Origin: Chloroflexota bacterium
Lineage (GTDB): Bacteria > Chloroflexota > Anaerolineae > Anaerolineales > Villigracilaceae
DNA: 46,641 bases
Assembly: GCA_019873735.1 (NCBI GenBank)
Contig: JAIOAQ010000026.1
Coordinates: forward strand, 1-46,641
Direction: 5' to 3'
Position 1 is the stretch's first letter, and every line of letters begins with the position of its first letter. A program made the position numbers and the translations under genes. Below, piece after piece: positions 33,192 through 41,924 of the stretch. A model generated the notes under the pieces. It was given only the letters and a program-made list of their open reading frames with translations. It made no database searches and was not told the origin of the DNA.

Positions 33192-33245
33192 ATGTATCAT
33201 ATTCATTCACAGAAAGGAGGGACGCCGGTTCTGGCGTCCAAATAA
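33192..33245 (+). CDS. Putative 17-residue leader peptide before bcsB
   Basis: ATG at 33192, with GAGG five bases upstream inside the end of the GT2 gene, opens a 17-codon frame (MYHIHSQKGGTPVLASK) that ends in TAA at 33243-33245, five bases before the bcsB ATG. It spans a strong AAAGGAGG and a hairpin. Its translation would open the hairpin and let ribosomes restart on bcsB. No family is known and it may be fortuitous. Confidence 0.35.
   Translation: MYHIHSQKGGTPVLASK
33213..33239 (+). promoter_or_regulatory. SD-hairpin arrangement upstream of bcsB
   Basis: AAAGGAGG (33213-33220) is a near-perfect ribosome site but is 30 bases before the bcsB ATG. A perfect hairpin GGACGCC/GGCGTCC (33220-33226 with 33233-33239) begins at its last base. 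Folding would bring the site to about 11 bases from the ATG, or hide it in part. Confidence 0.5.
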
Positions 33246-33250
33246 AAGCA

Positions 33251-35500
33251 ATGAAAAAACTGATTTCTCTTCTCCTGTTAGCGTTTGTTGTTGCTGCACT
33301 GCCGCTTAGCGGTCAAAACGTGCAGGCTGCAGCCGCCACCGATCAAATTGTTCTGACCTTTAAGGAACTTGGTGCTCCTACCACCTTAATGCAAGGTCCA
33401 TTCTCTTCTGAACGCCTGCGCTTCAGTTTGCCGGCCAACTGGGCATTGCAAGATGGCGCCGAAATTACGATCGTCGCCAGCGCCTATTTTGCCGGAGAAG
33501 GCATGCCCGGAGCGACCTTGAACGAATACACCGGTGCGGTGTTGCAGGTGTCCTTTAATGGGCAGTTAATTGCCAGCCAGCCTCTGCGTTCGGGCAACGA
33601 TATCGTTTACCGGCTCAAGATTCCAGCCGAGACGTTGAATAACGTTCGCTCGGACGGGCGTCATGAAGTCGGCCTCTTCCTGGATGCCGGCATTGACTGC
33701 GACTATGAGTTCCATCACACCTTTGTCGAAATTTCTGGCGCTTCTTCTATCACCCTGCCCTATGCCGAGACCGCCATCCCGATGGACTTACGCCGCCTGC
33801 CGCGCCCTATCTTTCAGCCCGACCTGGTAGTGCCGCGCAGCGCCGTCCTGGTGATGCCGGATGCTCCCTCGGCCGATGAGTTGCAGGCTGTTTTGAATGT
33901 CATGGCCGCTTTTGGGCGCATGTCCAATCGCGCCCTGGCCCTGACGGCCGTGCCGCTTGGCGGCTTGACCGATGCCGTGCGCGGCGAATCGGACCTCATT
34001 TTTGTCGGAAAGGCCGCCTCGCTGCCTATCCTGGCCCAGCAACCTTTGCCGGCGCCCTTGAAAGGCTCGCGCTTTGATTTTGCCGGTTTGCAGGAAAGCG
34101 ACGGCCTCTTGCAAATGGCCGCCTCTCCCTGGAATAGCGGACGTACCATGTTGATTGTAGGCGGCAACAGCGATGAGGGTGTAGTCAAGGCTGCACAGGC
34201 GCTGACGACCGGCAACTTGCTCACCTCTATTCGGCCCGATGTCTCGGTAGTTCAGTCTGTTAACCCGGTGATTCCGGCAGGTATCCAGACGGCCGATCAG
34301 GCGCAATTGACCTCTGCCGATGTGAAACTGTCCGACCTGGGCATCGCGACGCAGACTGTGGCTTTCAACTCATCCACTGCGGGTACGGGAAGCATTTATA
34401 TCAACTTTATCGTTCCGCCCGGCCTGGTTCCGACCGAAGGCGCCTACATGGACCTGGTTTTCAGCAACTCGGCCCTGATTGACTATGGCCGCTCTGGGTT
34501 GGCCGTGTACCTCAACAATACGCTGGTCGGCAGTGCTCGTTTCTCAGATGAGACATCAGAAGGCGGCGTACAGCGCATCAATTTGCCGGTCAGCGCTTTT
34601 CGACTGGGTGAGAATTTGCTCACCATTGATGCCGGCCTGATCCCCCTGGACAATTGCGCCAGCCCTACTTTTGACAATTTATGGGTGACGGTTTTCTCCG
34701 ACTCCAGCCTGCACCTGCCTATGACGGCAGCCACAACCCAGCCGCTATCCAGGCTGCGTAATTTGAGTGACTATCCTGTGCCTTTTACCGACGACCCGAC
34801 ACTCGGGACGACTCTCTTTGTCCTGCCGGAGAAGGATCCTCAAGCCTGGAAGACAGCCGGCGCTTTGGCATACGACCTGGGCGGACGGGCGCCCGGCGCG
34901 CTCTTCAATCTGGGTGCTGTCTTCAACAATGTACCGGAGGATCTGCGTCTCGCCAAAAACTTGATTGTGGTTGGCCAACCGGCTCAGTTGCCCGTTTTGT
35001 CTGACCTTGCAAACAGCCTGCCGGCCTCGTTTGAGGCAGGCAGCAATGTCGCCCTGCTGGACAACCAGCACGTGATTTATCGCATCTCGGCCGACAAAAG
35101 CCTGGGTTATCTTGAACTGCTGACTTCACCCTGGAACGACCAGCGGATCGTGATGGCGGTTTTAGGCACTACACCCGAAGGGATTGCCTTTGCCGGTAAT
35201 GCCCTGACGGTTTCGGCCATTCGCACCACCCTGAAAGGCAACTTTGCTGTGATTGACGGCACGGCTTCTCTGGTGGCCGATACGCGCACCGGCACTGGAG
35301 GCGGGGCCCTGGCTGCTGGCCTGGGGACGGATATGACCGTTCAGCCCACGCTGGCGCCCGTCTTGCCGGCACAAGCCCCTCTGCAGGTGAAAACCGGCAA
35401 AGACATGATACCACTTGCGCTTGGGATTGTGGCAGCGCTCATCATTGTCGTCATTGTGCTTGCCATTTGGCTGAAAGCAAGGGGACAGAAGTCTGCATAA
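33251..35500 (+). CDS. bcsB: BcsB-like periplasmic-type subunit of a polysaccharide synthase
   Basis: A 749-residue BcsB family protein: signal peptide 1-26, paired carbohydrate-binding and flavodoxin-like modules (FKELGAPTTLMQGPFSSERL start; FNGQLIASQPL; LFLDAGIDCDYEFHHTFVEI; SDLIFVGKAASLP; ASPWNSGRTMLIVGG and later LTSPWNDQRIVMAVLG), and a C-terminal anchor helix (about 718-740). In cellulose synthesis BcsB guides the glucan as it leaves BcsA. Here it follows a GT2 gene without PilZ inside a Wzx/Wzy-type locus. The start is uncertain only in the sense that the strong ribosome site lies 30 bases upstream; the open frame before 33251 overlaps the GT2 gene and is not family-like. Confidence 0.9.
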   Translation: MKKLISLLLLAFVVAALPLSGQNVQAAAATDQIVLTFKELGAPTTLMQGPFSSERLRFSLPANWALQDGAEITIVASAYFAGEGMPGATLNEYTGAVLQVSFNGQLIASQPLRSGNDIVYRLKIPAETLNNVRSDGRHEVGLFLDAGIDCDYEFHHTFVEISGASSITLPYAETAIPMDLRRLPRPIFQPDLVVPRSAVLVMPDAPSADELQAVLNVMAAFGRMSNRALALTAVPLGGLTDAVRGESDLIFVGKAASLPILAQQPLPAPLKGSRFDFAGLQESDGLLQMAASPWNSGRTMLIVGGNSDEGVVKAAQALTTGNLLTSIRPDVSVVQSVNPVIPAGIQTADQAQLTSADVKLSDLGIATQTVAFNSSTAGTGSIYINFIVPPGLVPTEGAYMDLVFSNSALIDYGRSGLAVYLNNTLVGSARFSDETSEGGVQRINLPVSAFRLGENLLTIDAGLIPLDNCASPTFDNLWVTVFSDSSLHLPMTAATTQPLSRLRNLSDYPVPFTDDPTLGTTLFVLPEKDPQAWKTAGALAYDLGGRAPGALFNLGAVFNNVPEDLRLAKNLIVVGQPAQLPVLSDLANSLPASFEAGSNVALLDNQHVIYRISADKSLGYLELLTSPWNDQRIVMAVLGTTPEGIAFAGNALTVSAIRTTLKGNFAVIDGTASLVADTRTGTGGGALAAGLGTDMTVQPTLAPVLPAQAPLQVKTGKDMIPLALGIVAALIIVVIVLAIWLKARGQKSA

Positions 35501-35593
35501 CCGAAATTGACTGTCTTTGCGGCAGCATCACAATCCATTGCAGGTGCCACTGCAGCGTAAAAGTCTAACCGCCGATTTCCCCTTTTTTGGTAC

Positions 35594-35643
35594 GACGTCA
35601 CGGATTAGCACGGAACAAAAATCTGTGCTAATCCGTGCGCGTC
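35594..35643. repeat. Perfect 13-bp hairpin repeat between bcsB and hrcA
   Basis: CACGGATTAGCAC (35599-35611) pairs with GTGCTAATCCGTG (35625-35637), with flanking GAC/GTC. It is the only notable object in the 200 bp after bcsB besides the hrcA promoter. It may stop or protect the EPS message, but a T tract is missing. It matches the style of other intergenic repeats here. Confidence 0.75.
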
Positions 35644-35703
35644 TTTGGCAAATCATTTTGGGTAGCCTTGCTCCTGGGGGCGGTTGTTCTTACACTCCTC
35701 TTA

Positions 35704-35772
35704 TTGACGCTCTTCCTCAGGCATGTTATCATTGATTTCGCAAATTTAGCACTCTAGCCCGTTGAGTGCTAA
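35704..35772 (+). promoter_or_regulatory. Promoter and CIRCE operator of the hrcA operon
   Basis: TTGACG (35704-35709) and TATCAT (35727-35732) are spaced by 17 bp. Just downstream is a perfect CIRCE element, TTAGCACTC (35746-35754), nine bases, GAGTGCTAA (35764-35772), which is the HrcA binding site. HrcA bound there represses its own operon at normal temperature. Confidence 0.97.
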
Positions 35773-35785
35773 AAACGGTGAGCCT

Positions 35786-36838
35786 ATGACAGATTTGACA
35801 GAACGCCAAAAAACATTGCTCTTGCTGGTCATCCGGGACTATATTGAGACGGCGCAGCCGGTAGGCTCTCAGCGCCTGGTTGAGCACTTCCATCTGGGGA
35901 TGAGTTCGGCAACCGTGCGCAATGAAATGGCTGCCCTGACCGAGATGGGTTACCTGCGCCAGCCGCACACGTCGGCAGGACGCGTTCCCACAGAGGAAGG
36001 CTATCGTTTCTTTGTGGGTGAACTGATGCACCAGGTGGATCTGCCGCCGGCGGTTCAGCACACGATCTCTCACCAGTTCTTTCAGGCCCGGCACGACATT
36101 GAACAATGGATGCGCCTGGCTGCTTCCATCCTGGCCCACCAGTCTCAGAGCGTTTCACTGGTCACGGCGCCGCATGCGGAAAAAGCGCGCTACAAGCACC
36201 TGGAGTTGATTTCTACCCAGGGGCGTCAGGTTTTGATGGTGCTGGTCCTGGTCGGTGGGGAAATCAGCCAGCAGATCCTGACTCTAGCCGAACCGGTAGC
36301 GCAGGAGCGATTAAGTCAAGCCGCGAACGCACTCAATCGCCTCTGCGCAGGCCGCTCTGTAGAAGAAATCACATCACAGCCGGCGCCTGCCGCCGCCCTT
36401 GAAAAGGACATCCTTTCGATTGTGCTGCAGGATATGCGTACAGCGGATGAACGTGTGGCAGGTGAACTTTACATGGACGGCCTGACCAATGTCCTGGCGG
36501 AGCCCGAATTCACGACTGCAGACGAAGCCCGCCGAGCCTTGCGCTTGCTGGAAGAACGTTCTACGCTCCAGGATTTATTGTCGCGCACGATCATGAATAG
36601 CAATGTGGGCGGCTTGCAGGTGTTAATCGGCGGCGAGGGCGGCTGGGAAGAACTTCGCCAGTGTTCGATGGTATTGGCGCGTTATGGCGTGCCCGGCCTG
36701 GCAACCGGGACGCTGGGTGTGCTGGGGCCAATGCGTATGCCTTATGCCCGCACTATTCCCACCGTCCGCTTCATGGCGGACTTGTTGAGCGAGTTGATCA
36801 ATGAAAACATAGCAGGAGAAGGACAACATGCCGAGTAA
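35786..36838 (+). CDS. hrcA: Heat-inducible transcription repressor HrcA
   Basis: A 350-residue HrcA: N-terminal winged helix with LTERQKTLLLLVIRDYIETA and SSATVRNEMAALTEMGYL, TSAGRVPTEEGYRFFV, then the GAF-like and insertion domains ending in LGVLGPMRMPYARTIPTVRF. It binds the CIRCE site just upstream and needs chaperone help to stay active. ATG at 35786 is chosen as the HrcA start; the open frame begins inside the CIRCE element and is not used. Confidence 0.97.
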   Translation: MTDLTERQKTLLLLVIRDYIETAQPVGSQRLVEHFHLGMSSATVRNEMAALTEMGYLRQPHTSAGRVPTEEGYRFFVGELMHQVDLPPAVQHTISHQFFQARHDIEQWMRLAASILAHQSQSVSLVTAPHAEKARYKHLELISTQGRQVLMVLVLVGGEISQQILTLAEPVAQERLSQAANALNRLCAGRSVEEITSQPAPAAALEKDILSIVLQDMRTADERVAGELYMDGLTNVLAEPEFTTADEARRALRLLEERSTLQDLLSRTIMNSNVGGLQVLIGGEGGWEELRQCSMVLARYGVPGLATGTLGVLGPMRMPYARTIPTVRFMADLLSELINENIAGEGQHAE

Positions 36839-37373
36839 AAAACAGAAACCAGAAACCGCAGCCGAATCTGCACCAGAGCAGCAACCGGCGATTTCTAACG
36901 AAGAATTGGATGCACTGAAGGCGCAATTGACCGAAGCACAGGCAAAAGCCGATGAATACCTGGATGGCTGGAAGCGCGCACTGGCAGATTTTGATAACTA
37001 CAAGAAGCGCGTCGAGCGTGACCGTGTGCAGGATATTCAAAATATCAAAGCCGAGATCATCAGGCACTTTTTGCCGGTGGTAGATGACCTGGAACTGGCA
37101 CTGCAAAACCGCCCATCCGATCCGGCCGGCGAAGCCTGGGCCAACGGCATTGAGTTGATCCTGCGCAAATTGCAGGGGATTTTGCAGGCGGAGGGCCTCC
37201 AGCGTATCGAAGCCGAAGGCCAACCCTTTGACCCGCTTTTCCACGAGGCGATTTCGCAAGAACCTGCCGAAGGCGTGGAGAGCGGCATTGTGATTGGGGT
37301 TGTCAAAAATGGCTATACCATTGGAGACGACAAGAGGGTTGTTCGCCCGGCTGTGGTGCGGGTGGCAGCATAA
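36828..37373 (+). CDS. grpE: Nucleotide exchange factor GrpE
   Basis: A 181-residue GrpE: charged, low-complexity N-terminus, long coiled coil (about 25-75) with WKRALADFDNYKKRVERD, FLPVVDDLELALQN, then the beta domain with FDPLFHEAI and IVIGVVKNGYTIGDDKRVVRPAVV. It releases ADP from DnaK. The ATG lies inside the end of hrcA (11-base overlap). Confidence 0.96.
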   Translation: MPSKKQKPETAAESAPEQQPAISNEELDALKAQLTEAQAKADEYLDGWKRALADFDNYKKRVERDRVQDIQNIKAEIIRHFLPVVDDLELALQNRPSDPAGEAWANGIELILRKLQGILQAEGLQRIEAEGQPFDPLFHEAISQEPAEGVESGIVIGVVKNGYTIGDDKRVVRPAVVRVAA

Positions 37374-37392
37374 TTTTGGTTTGGGGTAATGA

Positions 37393-37420
37393 CGCAGAAA
37401 AGATGAGGCGCTTTTCTGCG
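37393..37420 (+). other. 10-bp hairpin between grpE and dnaK
   Basis: CGCAGAAAAG (37393-37402) pairs with CTTTTCTGCG (37411-37420) around an eight-base loop, ending eight bases before the AGGAG ribosome site of dnaK. It might be a processing or stability structure that raises DnaK above the upstream proteins. Confidence 0.65.
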
Positions 37421-37437
37421 GCCCGCTAGGAGACTAC

Positions 37438-39312
37438 ATGGCGAAAATCATTGGCATTGACCTCGGCACCACCAACTCCGTTTGCGCCGTGATGGTGGGA
37501 ACGGAACCTGTCGTCATTCCCTCTTCTGAAGGCGACCGGCTGGTCCCCTCGGTTGTGGCTGTCAACAAGAATCATGAACGCCTGGTTGGACGTGTGGCCC
37601 GCAACCAGATGCTGATCAATCCACAGAACACGATTTTTTCTATCAAGCGCTTTATGGGGCGCAAAGCCAACGACCCGGAAGTGGAACGCACCCGTCTGCG
37701 TGTCCCCTATCTTGTGACCGAGGCCGCAAACGGCGATGTGCGCGTGGTCATGGATGATAAGGAATATTCTCCCCCCGAAATCTCGGCGATGATTCTGGCC
37801 AAGATTCGCAAAGATGCCGAAGCCTACCTGGGCGAGCCGGTTACGCAGGCTGTGGTTACAGTCCCTGCCTATTTCAATGATGCTCAGCGAAATGCGACCA
37901 AAGACGCCGGCAGAATCGCCGGTTTGGAAGTCCTGCGCATCATTAACGAACCTACCGCTTCTTCGCTGGCCTATGGCCTCGACCGCAAGAAAAATGAGAC
38001 CATTGCCGTTTATGACCTTGGCGGCGGCACGTTTGACATTTCCATCCTTGACGTGGGGGATGGAGTGTTTCAGGTGCGCTCTACCAGCGGCGATACGTTT
38101 CTCGGCGGCGACGATTTTGACCAGCGTATCATGGAATATATCGCCAGCGAGTTTGAGCGCGAAAACGGCATAGACTTGCGCCAGGACCGTCATGCGCTCC
38201 AACGTCTGCGTGACACTGCCGAGAAGGCCAAAATTGAGTTGTCCACCGTCATGGAGACGGAAATCAACCTGCCCTATATTGCGGCCGACGCCTCCGGTCC
38301 CAAGCATCTTGTGCTTAAACTCACCCGCGCAAAACTGGAGCAAATCACCGCTGATTTGGTCGAGCGGACACTCGCGCCTGTCCGCCAGGCGCTGGCCGAT
38401 GCCGATTTGACGCCCGATCAGATTGACGAGGTTGTCCTCGTCGGTGGGATGACGCGCATGCCGGTGATCCAGGAGGCTGTGCGCCGCTTCTTTGGCAAGG
38501 AACCGCATCGGGGCGTCAATCCCGACGAGGTGGTGGCCATAGGCGCTGCCATTCAGGCCGGGGTGCTGGGCGGAGATGTGACCGACGTACTCTTGCTGGA
38601 TGTCACGCCGCTGACCCTCTCGATCGAAACGCTGGGCGGGGTGGCCACCCCATTAATTGAGCGCAATACCACCATTCCCACGCGCCGCAGCCAGGTCTTC
38701 TCAACCGCCAGCGACGGCCAAACGCAAGTTGAAATTCATGTGGTTCAGGGAGAACGCCCGCTGGCAGTAGACAACAAGACTCTGGGCAAGTTCATTTTGG
38801 ATGGCATCCCTCCTGCGCCGCGCGGTGTTCCGCAGATTGAGGTCACCTTTGATATCGACGCGAACGGCATCTTGAAAGTGACGGCAAAAGATAAGGCGAC
38901 CGGCCGTTCTCAGCATATTACCTTGACGGCTTCTTCCGGTCTTTCGCCTGAAGAGGTGGAGAGAATGCGCCGTGAAGCCGAAACCCACGCCGAGGAAGAC
39001 CGCAAACGCCGCGACCTGATTGAAGCCCGCAATCAGGCCGATACCAGCCTGTATGCGGCCGAGAAGGCGCTTTTAGATTTCGGCAGCAAAGTCCCGGCTG
39101 CGGTTCGGGATGAAATTCAGGTTTGCGTAGACGAACTGCGCCGTGCCAAAGACGGGGAGGACGCGGATTCTATTCGCAAGGCAGTGGCGATTCTTGACCA
39201 GGCTATTCAGCGAGTCGGCGTCAGCGTGTATCAGGGTCCGGAAGTGGAAGCAGGCCGGGGTGAGTCTGAACCGTCGGACGGTGTCGTAGATGGCGAGGTC
39301 CGAGAAGGCTAA
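37438..39312 (+). CDS. dnaK: Chaperone protein DnaK (Hsp70)
   Basis: A 624-residue Hsp70. Motifs are [44 protein letters not shown], the [15 protein letters not shown] region, linker after [19 protein letters not shown], and a substrate-binding domain with [19 protein letters not shown]. The C-terminal tail is acidic and Gly-rich. It works with DnaJ and GrpE encoded on either side. Confidence 0.98.
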   Translation: MAKIIGIDLGTTNSVCAVMVGTEPVVIPSSEGDRLVPSVVAVNKNHERLVGRVARNQMLINPQNTIFSIKRFMGRKANDPEVERTRLRVPYLVTEAANGDVRVVMDDKEYSPPEISAMILAKIRKDAEAYLGEPVTQAVVTVPAYFNDAQRNATKDAGRIAGLEVLRIINEPTASSLAYGLDRKKNETIAVYDLGGGTFDISILDVGDGVFQVRSTSGDTFLGGDDFDQRIMEYIASEFERENGIDLRQDRHALQRLRDTAEKAKIELSTVMETEINLPYIAADASGPKHLVLKLTRAKLEQITADLVERTLAPVRQALADADLTPDQIDEVVLVGGMTRMPVIQEAVRRFFGKEPHRGVNPDEVVAIGAAIQAGVLGGDVTDVLLLDVTPLTLSIETLGGVATPLIERNTTIPTRRSQVFSTASDGQTQVEIHVVQGERPLAVDNKTLGKFILDGIPPAPRGVPQIEVTFDIDANGILKVTAKDKATGRSQHITLTASSGLSPEEVERMRREAETHAEEDRKRRDLIEARNQADTSLYAAEKALLDFGSKVPAAVRDEIQVCVDELRRAKDGEDADSIRKAVAILDQAIQRVGVSVYQGPEVEAGRGESEPSDGVVDGEVREG

Positions 39313-39314
39313 AA

Positions 39315-40433
39315 ATGAGTCAACGCGATTATTATGAGATTCTAGGTGTTCCCCGGAATGCATCGCAGGATGAAATCAAGTCTGCATTCCGTAAACTGGC
39401 GCGCCAGTATCATCCGGATGTCAGTCAGGAGCCAGACGCCGAAGAAAAGTTCAAGGAAATCAATGAGGCGTATGGTGTTCTCTCAGACCCGCAGAAGCGC
39501 GCCCGCTATGACCAGTTTGGCGCTGCCGGGCTGGGAGATATGGGCGGCTTTCATGATTACACGGTGGATTTTGGCGACTTGTTTGAGGGCTTATTTGAAA
39601 GTTTTGGCTTCTCTACCGGCCGCCGGACGCGCCGGACGCCGCGCCGGGGGCGCGACATCCAGTATCAGGTAGAACTGACCTTTGAAGAGGCCGTCTTTGG
39701 CGTTGAAAAGGAAGTTGAGATTACCCGTGACGAGGTTTGCAGCCGCTGTGGCGGCAACGGCGCCGAGCCTGGCACCTCCCCTCAGCGCTGTTCGACCTGC
39801 GGCGGCCAGGGTGAAGTGCGTCAGGTGCGGCAGACTTTTCTGGGCGCGGTGGTGCAAACCGGTGTGTGCCCTACCTGCAACGGGCGGGGCGAGACTATCC
39901 CAACCGTCTGCAAAACCTGCCGCGGTTCCGGCCTGGAACGCAAGACGGTTCGCAAAAAGGTCTCTATCCCGGCCGGCGTGACGGATGGCAATCAGGTGCG
40001 TTTGCCGGGGGAAGGTCAACCGGGCACCCTGGGCGGCCCGAATGGCGATGTCTATCTCTTGCTCAGCGTCCGCCCGCATAAATTCTTCAAACGCCGGGAT
40101 GACGATATCCTCCTAAATCTGGACATCAACGTAACGCAGGCGGTTTTGGGCGCAGAAGTGGAAGTGCCTACTGTGGATGGTACTGCCAAACTGACCATTC
40201 CGCCGGGCACGCAGCCTGGCAGGGTCTTTACGCTCAAGGAACGTGGTGTGCCGCATTTGCGCCGCAATGGACGCGGCGATCAATTGGTGATTGTCAATGT
40301 TGAGATTCCCACCAAATTGAGCAAAGAGCAGCGGGAACTTTTTGAGAAACTGGCAACGACCATGGGCACCTCGGCGCGGCCGAAGGAAAAGGGTTTCCTG
40401 GAATGGTTGGGTGATGCGCTGGGAGGCTCATGA
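39315..40433 (+). CDS. dnaJ: Chaperone protein DnaJ
   Basis: A 372-residue type I DnaJ: J domain with YHPDVS (HPD for DnaK contact) and [17 protein letters not shown], a Gly-poor/Arg-rich linker ([12 protein letters not shown]), four CxxCxGxG zinc motifs ([32 protein letters not shown]) and the two C-terminal beta domains. It begins two bases after dnaK and ends overlapping prmA by four. Confidence 0.97.
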   Translation: MSQRDYYEILGVPRNASQDEIKSAFRKLARQYHPDVSQEPDAEEKFKEINEAYGVLSDPQKRARYDQFGAAGLGDMGGFHDYTVDFGDLFEGLFESFGFSTGRRTRRTPRRGRDIQYQVELTFEEAVFGVEKEVEITRDEVCSRCGGNGAEPGTSPQRCSTCGGQGEVRQVRQTFLGAVVQTGVCPTCNGRGETIPTVCKTCRGSGLERKTVRKKVSIPAGVTDGNQVRLPGEGQPGTLGGPNGDVYLLLSVRPHKFFKRRDDDILLNLDINVTQAVLGAEVEVPTVDGTAKLTIPPGTQPGRVFTLKERGVPHLRRNGRGDQLVIVNVEIPTKLSKEQRELFEKLATTMGTSARPKEKGFLEWLGDALGGS

Positions 40434-41359
40434 CGAACTGGCTGGAAGTCTCTCTGACCGTTAGCGGCGAACTGGCCGAGGCTGTGGCCGACGCCCTGGC
40501 CCGATACGCCCCCAATGGCGTGGTCACCGAACAAGCCGTTGACTTTGTCAACGATGAGGATGAGGGCACGCCGGTCGGCGATATCACCGTGCGCGCTTAC
40601 CTGCCGGCAGATGAAACCCTGGAAGAAACGCGTCAGAAAATTGAGCAGGCGCTCTTTTACTTGGGGATGATCCAGCCTTTGCCGCTGCCGGTCTATACGC
40701 CTGTTGCCGATCAAAACTGGATGGAGGCCTGGAAAGCGCGCTACCAGCCTATTCCTGTCGGCAGACGGATCATCATCATTCCCGCCTGGCTGGAATCTCC
40801 AGATGCAAACCGCATCGCCGTCAAAATTGACCCCGGTATGGCCTTTGGCACCGGTACTCACCCGACCACGCAATTATGCCTGGAATTGATAGAGCAACTT
40901 CTTGAGCCTGAACGGCAGACTCCGGGCCGCGACTGCACGGTGATAGATGTGGGCTGCGGTTCCGGCATCCTCTCCATTGCTGCCCTTAAACTGGGCGCAA
41001 AAATGGCCCTGGGCGTGGATATCGATCCTGCCTCGGTGCAGGCCAGCCTTGAAAATGCCAGAACCAATGGCATTGGGAGTGAATTGGTGATTGCTCAAGG
41101 CTCGGTGACTGAAGTGCTGGCAGGGGAATTCCCTCTCCGGCAGGCCTCGCTGGTGCTGGCCAATATCCTTGCCCCGGTTTTGATTCGCCTGCTGGATGAT
41201 GGCCTGGCCGATTTGCTTCTGCCCGGCGGCACGCTTGTCATGTCGGGCATTCTGCGGGATCAGGCCGAGGCCGTCATTCAGGCCGCGCAGTCCAAAGGCC
41301 TGAAGCAAACCGCCTGGCGGCAGATGGACGACTGGGTAGCCATCGCATTCCAACCTTAA
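40430..41359 (+). CDS. prmA: Ribosomal protein L11 methyltransferase
   Basis: A 309-residue PrmA: N-terminal substrate domain, [40 protein letters not shown] motif [20 protein letters not shown], then [14 protein letters not shown]. It trimethylates L11 at several sites. The position after dnaJ, with a four-base overlap, is frequent in bacteria, so it is likely co-induced by heat. Confidence 0.96.
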   Translation: MTNWLEVSLTVSGELAEAVADALARYAPNGVVTEQAVDFVNDEDEGTPVGDITVRAYLPADETLEETRQKIEQALFYLGMIQPLPLPVYTPVADQNWMEAWKARYQPIPVGRRIIIIPAWLESPDANRIAVKIDPGMAFGTGTHPTTQLCLELIEQLLEPERQTPGRDCTVIDVGCGSGILSIAALKLGAKMALGVDIDPASVQASLENARTNGIGSELVIAQGSVTEVLAGEFPLRQASLVLANILAPVLIRLLDDGLADLLLPGGTLVMSGILRDQAEAVIQAAQSKGLKQTAWRQMDDWVAIAFQP

Positions 41360-41408
41360 ACCTTCCAACCTTGCACCCTTTTTGTGCTATCATATCTGCA
41401 GGAGTCCT

Positions 41409-41894
41409 ATGGAACGGCGCCGCTTTGTTTTTTATCTCCTGCTCAACATCTTCGTCTCAGCCTGCGTGACCTCGGCCATCCTGTTCTGGTACGACCGGAA
41501 CCAGCGCGCCGCGGCGCCACTATCTGCCGCGCCTGCTCCGCTGCCGGCGGGAGAAGTTGCCACCCCGCCTGCCCCGGCCGCTTCCCTCTCGGTGGAGATT
41601 GTCAGCATTGTGGGCGCCGGCACGCTGAATGCCGAAGCGGTCATGATTCGATATACCGGCGAAGGCGAACTCAACCTGGCCGGCTGGCAATTGCGCGATG
41701 AAGACCTGAACACCTATAAATTCCCGGCTTTGATCCTTTACAAAGGGGGAGCCGTCCAGGTGCATACCTCGGGCGGCATTGATACGGTGGTAGACCTGTA
41801 TTGGGGCCGGCGTGAACCGGTTTGGGAATCGGGCGAAGCCGCTTCCCTGATCGACCCCCAGGGTGTCGTCCGGGCTGTTTATGCCGTACCCTAG
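41409..41894 (+). CDS. Lamin-tail-domain (LTD) membrane-anchored protein
   Basis: A 161-residue protein with one N-terminal helix (about 5-25) then a Pro/Ala-rich linker and an LTD domain: VSIVGAGTLNAEAVMIRYTGEGELNLAGWQL, DEDLNTYKFPALILYKGGAVQVH and LIDPQGVVRAVY. LTD is an Ig-like fold also seen in nucleases and surface proteins of many bacteria. It is expected outside the membrane; function unknown. ATG at 41409 is preceded by CAGGAG; an upstream in-frame ATG at 41382 has no ribosome site. Confidence 0.8.
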   Translation: MERRRFVFYLLLNIFVSACVTSAILFWYDRNQRAAAPLSAAPAPLPAGEVATPPAPAASLSVEIVSIVGAGTLNAEAVMIRYTGEGELNLAGWQLRDEDLNTYKFPALILYKGGAVQVHTSGGIDTVVDLYWGRREPVWESGEAASLIDPQGVVRAVYAVP

Positions 41895-41924
41895 CAAAAT
41901 TATCTCAGTCTCTGTGAGCCAGTT

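Noticed and set aside
33047..33250. Upstream extension of bcsB into the GT2 gene.
   Set aside because: No signal peptide or family match in that part; the signal peptide begins at 33251.
37426..38508. 360-codon minus-strand frame inside dnaK.
   Set aside because: Antisense shadow of a highly conserved gene.
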